Shown here in pieces: positions 59,625 through 64,000 of a stretch of 64,000 nucleotides of DNA. Both the position numbers and the translations under genes were made by a program. The number at the start of each line of letters is the position of its first letter. Position 1 is the first letter of the stretch. The notes beneath the pieces are model-generated. The model was not told the DNA's origin, made no database searches, and was given only the letters and a program-made list of their open reading frames with translations. This DNA is from Micromonospora globbae (GTDB taxonomy: Bacteria; Actinomycetota; Actinomycetes; Mycobacteriales; Micromonosporaceae): NCBI RefSeq assembly GCF_003610785.1, contig NZ_RAQQ01000021.1, positions 62,001 through 126,000 on the forward strand, given 5' to 3'.

Positions 59625-62186
59625 ATGCTCGTCACCCTGGGATACCGCATCCCGGCCGAGCACGTCACCGACCTTCTCGGACAGGTCACCGTCTATCCGT
59701 GGGGCGACGACTTCGCCGGTGCCTGGCAGCGGCTGCCCCGCACGCCGCGCCGAGGCGGCGCACCCGCCACCCCGCCATACCGGCAACTGCTCACCGGACT
59801 GGCCGCCGTCCACGGCCAGCCGGTACGCATCATCGACGACTGGCAGCTGTCCGACGATGATCGCGCCGCCGGTATCAAGGGCATGATCCTCACCAGCGAC
59901 GCGATCAATCCCTTCCGCCTGACCACGTGCCTGCGTACCTTCGAGCGGCAGCTCCGCAAGGGCGAGGACCTCAACACCCTCGCCCCGGCGCTGCCGTCGG
60001 CCGACACCACCCGGGCATTCCGCGACCACATCACCGTCGGCGAGTCCGGCACCGCCACCGCCCCCGGCTGGCTCTTCGACTCGGCCACCTGGGCGATCAT
60101 GGCCCGGGTCGGCTCACGGAAGCTGGCACTGGACGACAACGGGCCCTACCTCGCGCTCCGCATGGACACTGACGGGTCACTGCTGGCGTGGGACGACCTG
60201 GTCAGCAACCAATGGGGTGCCGACTACACGGGCTACGCCATGCTGCGCGTCACCGCCCGCATCATCACGCTACCCCGAGTACCGGACCTCGCCGTTGTCT
60301 TCGACGCCCACCTATCCAGGATCAACAACCAGTGGCGCGGATCCAAGAACGCCTGGATCGAGCGCGATAAGCCGGAACTACCGGTCCTGCGGGTACCTGT
60401 CAAGAACGTGCGACCCAAAACGGAGGGCGGCCAGTGGACCACAGAAGTCGCCAACCACGCCGCCGCGATCGCGCAGGCGTGCGGAATGGAGCGACTCGAC
60501 CTCGACCAAGACCTCCCACCACGGCCCGGGCGCACCCGGCCACTGGTCCCCGGACCCCGAGTCCACCCCGTCGGCAAAGGCCCCGGAGCCCGACTCATGC
60601 TGCGTCTGGCTGAACACATTGCCAGGACCTGCCCACACCTCGAACCGTTGGAGTGGGCCAAGGACAAGCACACCAAGGTCAAGACGCCCCGGCGGCAGGT
60701 CCTCACCGACCCCAAGGACAAGGGCACCGAGACCACCCTGCTGGTAACACCCGACATCATCACCGGCGCTGTCGCGGCTGCTGGATCCAACCGGCTCCGC
60801 CTGCTGTGCCTGTACGCGACGTCCGGGGCCCGCCACCGCATGGCCACGCAACTGGCCGCCATCGCTTCCGCAGCCGCAACAGCCCTCGACGATCAAGCCG
60901 TCGACGTGCATCCCGGCCTCGTCGTCTCCTTCCACCACGTCCCCGAACTGCTCGAACATGGCAACCGCGACCGCGTCGCACTGGCCAGCGACATAGAGGT
61001 GATCGCCAAACAGGAGACCGGCACCGTCGTGGCGTGGGTCGAGACCGAGTACGACCCGAAGACCGGCAAGGCCACCGACGACGCCAAGAACCCGGTACGC
61101 CGTCTCCTGTCCCGCCTCGACATCACCGCCCAGTTCCTCGCCACACCCCCACCACCAAGCACCACTGACGCGCCCCGGCGCCAGCCCGTCAAGACCACGA
61201 CTGCGACCACCGCCAAGGCCGACCATCCCGCGATGGCGGCAGCAGCGGACCTGCTGCTGCGTACCACCGGCGTTCTGCACCCGGACCTGGCCCGCGATAT
61301 TCTCCGGGACTTCCTTGATGGCACAGGCCATTCGTCAGTACACCTGGTCGGGCTGCACTCTCGCCTGCAGCACTCCGCCGTCGACGGCACGGCACCGAAG
61401 CTCGTGATCACCGCAACTGCCATCCACGCCCACCAGGACCCACACCGGTTCTGGCAGGTACGCATGTGGAGCGACACCGCCAGCCGCTGGGTACCGCAAC
61501 CTGCCGGCATCGCGCATTTCCACGCCGGACCGATCGGCTCGGCCCAGCACGGCCGCGGCGCCAAGGCCGTCCAGACCCGTCTCCACGTCGAGTCGATCCT
61601 CGATGCGCTACCTGCCGGCCCCGTAGTCATCATGGTCGACGCGGCGGCCTTGCGGTCCATCTACCCCGGCCTGCAGAACCACCACTTCGGCGTCGGCGCG
61701 CTGCCTGCGGTCAGCCTTACCGCTCAACGTGACGTCGCGATCGTCCGCTGCAACACGAGCCGCGAGGTGCCCCGACCGGTCCACCGCCATGGCGGCCACC
61801 AGCCCGGTGACCCCCGCCAACCAGCCGCCCCCGATCGATACGTGTATCAGCTAGCCGGCAGCAACGTCTGGCTGTTCCCCAAATCGTCGCGGATTTACCG
61901 CGCCAAAGGCGGCAGCATCGGAGCCCGCTACACCCCGTGGACTCTCCCCGACAACCTCAGGCACCTGCTCAAGGATGACTGGCACGCCTACACCGGCACC
62001 GAGATCGCCGTCCCGCAGGCCGGCATCTGGAGCGAACGCGCCCTCGTCCTGCTCACCGCCCGCCTGTGCGACCACACCATCACCTGGGACGACCGCACCC
62101 TTGCACCCATGCCGCTGCACCTGGCCATCCGCGCCGACCTAACACACCCCGACTACAGGACCGACGACGAGGAAACCAACGCATAA
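59625..62186 (+). CDS. pPIWI-RE family PIWI-domain protein
   Basis: An 853-residue protein of the pPIWI_RE family, a branch of the Argonaute/PIWI superfamily. The N-terminal half matches the pPIWI_RE_X region (DUF3962). The C-terminal part has the RNase H-like PIWI core: GPVVIMVDAAALRSIYPGLQ gives the first-strand Asp, then DVAIVRCNTSREV, and SERALVLLTARLCD near the end. These are consistent with an active RNase H fold, though I could not verify every catalytic acid. PIWI-RE proteins are thought to use a nucleic acid guide against invading plasmids or phages. AAAGGAACGCC precedes the ATG. Confidence 0.9.
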   Translation: MLVTLGYRIPAEHVTDLLGQVTVYPWGDDFAGAWQRLPRTPRRGGAPATPPYRQLLTGLAAVHGQPVRIIDDWQLSDDDRAAGIKGMILTSDAINPFRLTTCLRTFERQLRKGEDLNTLAPALPSADTTRAFRDHITVGESGTATAPGWLFDSATWAIMARVGSRKLALDDNGPYLALRMDTDGSLLAWDDLVSNQWGADYTGYAMLRVTARIITLPRVPDLAVVFDAHLSRINNQWRGSKNAWIERDKPELPVLRVPVKNVRPKTEGGQWTTEVANHAAAIAQACGMERLDLDQDLPPRPGRTRPLVPGPRVHPVGKGPGARLMLRLAEHIARTCPHLEPLEWAKDKHTKVKTPRRQVLTDPKDKGTETTLLVTPDIITGAVAAAGSNRLRLLCLYATSGARHRMATQLAAIASAAATALDDQAVDVHPGLVVSFHHVPELLEHGNRDRVALASDIEVIAKQETGTVVAWVETEYDPKTGKATDDAKNPVRRLLSRLDITAQFLATPPPPSTTDAPRRQPVKTTTATTAKADHPAMAAAADLLLRTTGVLHPDLARDILRDFLDGTGHSSVHLVGLHSRLQHSAVDGTAPKLVITATAIHAHQDPHRFWQVRMWSDTASRWVPQPAGIAHFHAGPIGSAQHGRGAKAVQTRLHVESILDALPAGPVVIMVDAAALRSIYPGLQNHHFGVGALPAVSLTAQRDVAIVRCNTSREVPRPVHRHGGHQPGDPRQPAAPDRYVYQLAGSNVWLFPKSSRIYRAKGGSIGARYTPWTLPDNLRHLLKDDWHAYTGTEIAVPQAGIWSERALVLLTARLCDHTITWDDRTLAPMPLHLAIRADLTHPDYRTDDEETNA

Positions 62187-62254
62187 CGAACCGCCTGTTG
62201 GGCATCACCAGAGCGCGCGCTACCATCACCGCAAGCCGCTGCCGGCAACCCGCA

Positions 62255-63550
62255 TCAGCCCTGTCGGTCGGCCTCGGCCGGCGTGAAGTCGAAGTCACGG
62301 GCAGAGAGCGCGCCGCCGTCCGGGTTCCAGGTGAAAACCCGGAATCTTCCGCTCGCCGGGTCGACTTCACCGTCTGGCCCGAAGACGACATCGGACAGGA
62401 TGCCGAGCACGCAGTCGCCGACGTGGTCCCGGGCCCACTGCACCTCGCGGCGTGAGACGATCACGGCTGCACCCTCGGTCTCGGTGCCCTTGGCCTCCAG
62501 CCACAGCGTCCGGCCTTTTTTGGTGGCGATGGCGTCATAGGGATTGCCGAACCGGACGTCCCGCACGATCCAGCCACGGTCGCGGAAGTAGTCCATCAGC
62601 CGGTGCTGGGCGGCGTCTTCGACCTTCCGGCGCCGCGCGGGATCCATCTGCCAGCCCTGTCGAGGCGAACCGCGTGCCGGCAGGGGAACCGGATGGCCGA
62701 GGTGGTCCGCCCAGAGCTTTTCGAGCTTCGCGGCGGCGCGCGGCGGTAGTACCCACCCGCTGCTCTGCGGCCGCCACGGGGCGCCCTCGGGGATCTGGCC
62801 GACCAAGAACGCGTGCGGCAGCCCGTCCTCCGGCAGCAGGAGCGTGTCCCAGTCGATCAGTACGTAGTTGGCGTCCTCGTCGGCGCGCTTGTCGTCCCAC
62901 TGCTCGGCCGGGAAGATTCGGCTGGTGGCGGTGCCGCTGCCGATGATGCCGCGAGGTTCGGGCCCCTGCCGCAAGAAGAAAACGCGGTCGCCAGGTTCGA
63001 TGCCGGTCTTGCGGTTCCCGGTGGCCCACTGCCGCCGCAGGATCCGCCCCGACTCGACCGCCTCGACGTCACGCGGGTAGACGGTCTCGGCCCAGCCGTC
63101 CGGGTTCCACCGCTCGGGGTTCCACGTCACCACCATCGTGACCCGCTCACGCCGGTCGAGGCCGGCCCGTTCGGCGGCTGGGAGTGAATCCAGCGCCGTA
63201 GTGTCGAAGTAGCTCACCGGGTTGCGGTGCCGCGGCGTCGGCCTGCCTTTCAGCGCATCATGGACTGGGTCGCCGGGGCGCAGCACCCGGCCCAACAGCG
63301 CCCACTTCGTCGCGCCGTCAACATCGTGGCGGGTGCGACTGTCGATCTCCGCGACGACCTGCACACGGCCGTCGAACGACAGGGTCGCAATTCGCTCGCC
63401 GTCGACCCGGCTCCCGAGAGTCCAGACGCCGCGGTTGATTTCCCACAACTCATCGTCGGTCGCGGTCGCCTTCCACCCCACCCAGGTGCGCCCGAGTGGG
63501 TCACCGGGCGGCACGTCACGCGCCTCGGTCAGCACGAAGTTTACGGCCAC
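62255..63550 (-). CDS. EVE-like plus DUF3883 protein, candidate modified-DNA restriction enzyme
   Basis: A 431-residue protein. The middle part, ERVTMVVTWNPERWNPDG then GNRKTGIEPGDRVFFLRQ and GIIGSGTATS, resembles an EVE/PUA-like domain that reads modified bases. The C-terminal 110 residues, from GWIVRDVRFGNPYDAIAT to RTLWLEAKGTETEG, match DUF3883, a predicted nuclease-like domain. Fusions of this kind are candidate type IV restriction enzymes. Start is GTG at 63550, without a strong ribosome binding site. It converges with the pPIWI-RE operon across a 68-base gap. It shares DUF3883 with the helicase at 47361-50789. Confidence 0.75.
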   Translation of the reverse strand: MAVNFVLTEARDVPPGDPLGRTWVGWKATATDDELWEINRGVWTLGSRVDGERIATLSFDGRVQVVAEIDSRTRHDVDGATKWALLGRVLRPGDPVHDALKGRPTPRHRNPVSYFDTTALDSLPAAERAGLDRRERVTMVVTWNPERWNPDGWAETVYPRDVEAVESGRILRRQWATGNRKTGIEPGDRVFFLRQGPEPRGIIGSGTATSRIFPAEQWDDKRADEDANYVLIDWDTLLLPEDGLPHAFLVGQIPEGAPWRPQSSGWVLPPRAAAKLEKLWADHLGHPVPLPARGSPRQGWQMDPARRRKVEDAAQHRLMDYFRDRGWIVRDVRFGNPYDAIATKKGRTLWLEAKGTETEGAAVIVSRREVQWARDHVGDCVLGILSDVVFGPDGEVDPASGRFRVFTWNPDGGALSARDFDFTPAEADRQG

Positions 63551-64000
63551 CCGCGCATCTTGCCGCGCTGCTCGGCTGGACGCTAGAGCCGGATGGGCAG
63601 GTGCAATCAGCGTAGGTGCGCTGGCTGCTGTCCGAGGGTGCGCTGCTGCTCAACCTCGCCGTCGGCTCCGCGCTCGCGCGAGGCTCTGATCAGCCGGCAA
63701 CGGCGAGTAGCCAGGTGGCATCACCCACCGCGGCGGCCACCACCCCGATCGCCACCCTCAGGGATTCGGCCAGCTCGTAACCGAGCAACTCGCCGGGCCG
63801 CAAGCCCAAGCTGCCCCTGAAGATGCCGGAGGTGGCCTTGACGCCGCAGGGCAACGACATGGACGAGGTCCAGGGCTGGCTAACCACCTACCCGGCCTTC
63901 CCGTTCTGAAAGGGGCAGCGAGGGATCAAGCCCTTTGACGAATCGAGGATGGGTGCGGACGAGGCCCTCGATCAGACCAAGTGTCGGGCCCGGACGCCAA
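63551..64000. other. Unassigned right edge
   Basis: A 450-base stretch at the window edge. A plus-strand frame ending at 63909 (KMPEVALTPQGNDMDEVQGW then LTTYPAFPF) has a coding-like pattern but its start is unclear because TAA precedes it in frame. It may be a gene remnant. Other frames look like shadows. No promoter or RNA gene was recognised. Confidence 0.3.

Noticed and set aside
59625..62186. Canonical long or short prokaryotic Argonaute
   Set aside because: The operon context and N-terminal region match the separate pPIWI-RE family, not PAZ-MID-PIWI or SIR2/TIR-linked forms.
1..64000. CRISPR arrays, insertion sequences or an integrase
   Set aside because: No regularly spaced repeats, no transposase frame and no tyrosine or serine recombinase motif was seen by reading the frames.

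Overview
The window is high-GC actinobacterial DNA, most likely from Micromonosporaceae (Micromonospora or a close relative). This is inferred from gene content, frequent GTG starts and dense ATGA/GTGA start-stop overlaps; no rRNA or other taxonomic marker is present. No complete tRNA, insertion sequence, integrase or CRISPR array was seen.

Left part (1-24 kb). A truncated lipoprotein and a membrane-anchored transglycosylase/NlpC-P60 hydrolase (1-1580) look like the end of a conjugation-type module. A convergent beta-propeller lipoprotein and a GIY-YIG protein follow. A minus-strand operon (8347 to 4350) encodes an XRE regulator, an ImmA/IrrE metallopeptidase, a MAB_1171c-type membrane protein, an MpaB-type oxygenase and an A24 prepilin peptidase. 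A divergent plus-strand operon (8878-20129) encodes a complete Tad/Flp-type pilus machine: lipoprotein, secreted protein, SAF/CpaB-like protein, TadZ, TadA, TadB, TadC, a small Flp-like pilin, two TadE/TadF pseudopilins, a TadG-like protein and a large LysM/BTAD fusion. The peptidase in the divergent operon probably processes these pilins. Next come a pair of helical proteins of unknown function and a three-gene WXG100-like (type VII secretion-like) set (20240-23906).

Middle (24-39 kb). A frameshifted HsdM-like protein (24215-27467) has an altered catalytic motif and an extra HEPN-like C-terminal region. After it lies a class I lanthipeptide cluster of the FxLD type on the minus strand (36320 to 27762): two small proteins, precursor peptide, LanB, LanC, a thiopeptide-type domain fused to an Asp O-methyltransferase, and a repeat protein. 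A divergent XRE-TPR regulator and an APH-like kinase flank it. No transporter or protease is present.

Right part (39-64 kb). This is a defence island. One operon on the minus strand (50789 to 39471) encodes an SNF2 helicase with a DUF3883 tail, a DUF1156 DNA methylase, a DUF262/DUF1524 GmrSD-like nuclease and a DUF499 ATPase. A second SNF2 helicase with a helix-hairpin-helix segment is divergent from it. A second operon (54129-62186) encodes a PD-(D/E)xK-like protein, a zinc/REase protein, a DinG-like helicase and a pPIWI-RE family PIWI protein. A convergent EVE-like/DUF3883 protein closes the island. The pPIWI-RE cassette with its extra nuclease, the DUF1156-DUF499-DUF262-SNF2 module and the unusual HsdM fusion are the strongest candidates for uncharacterised systems.
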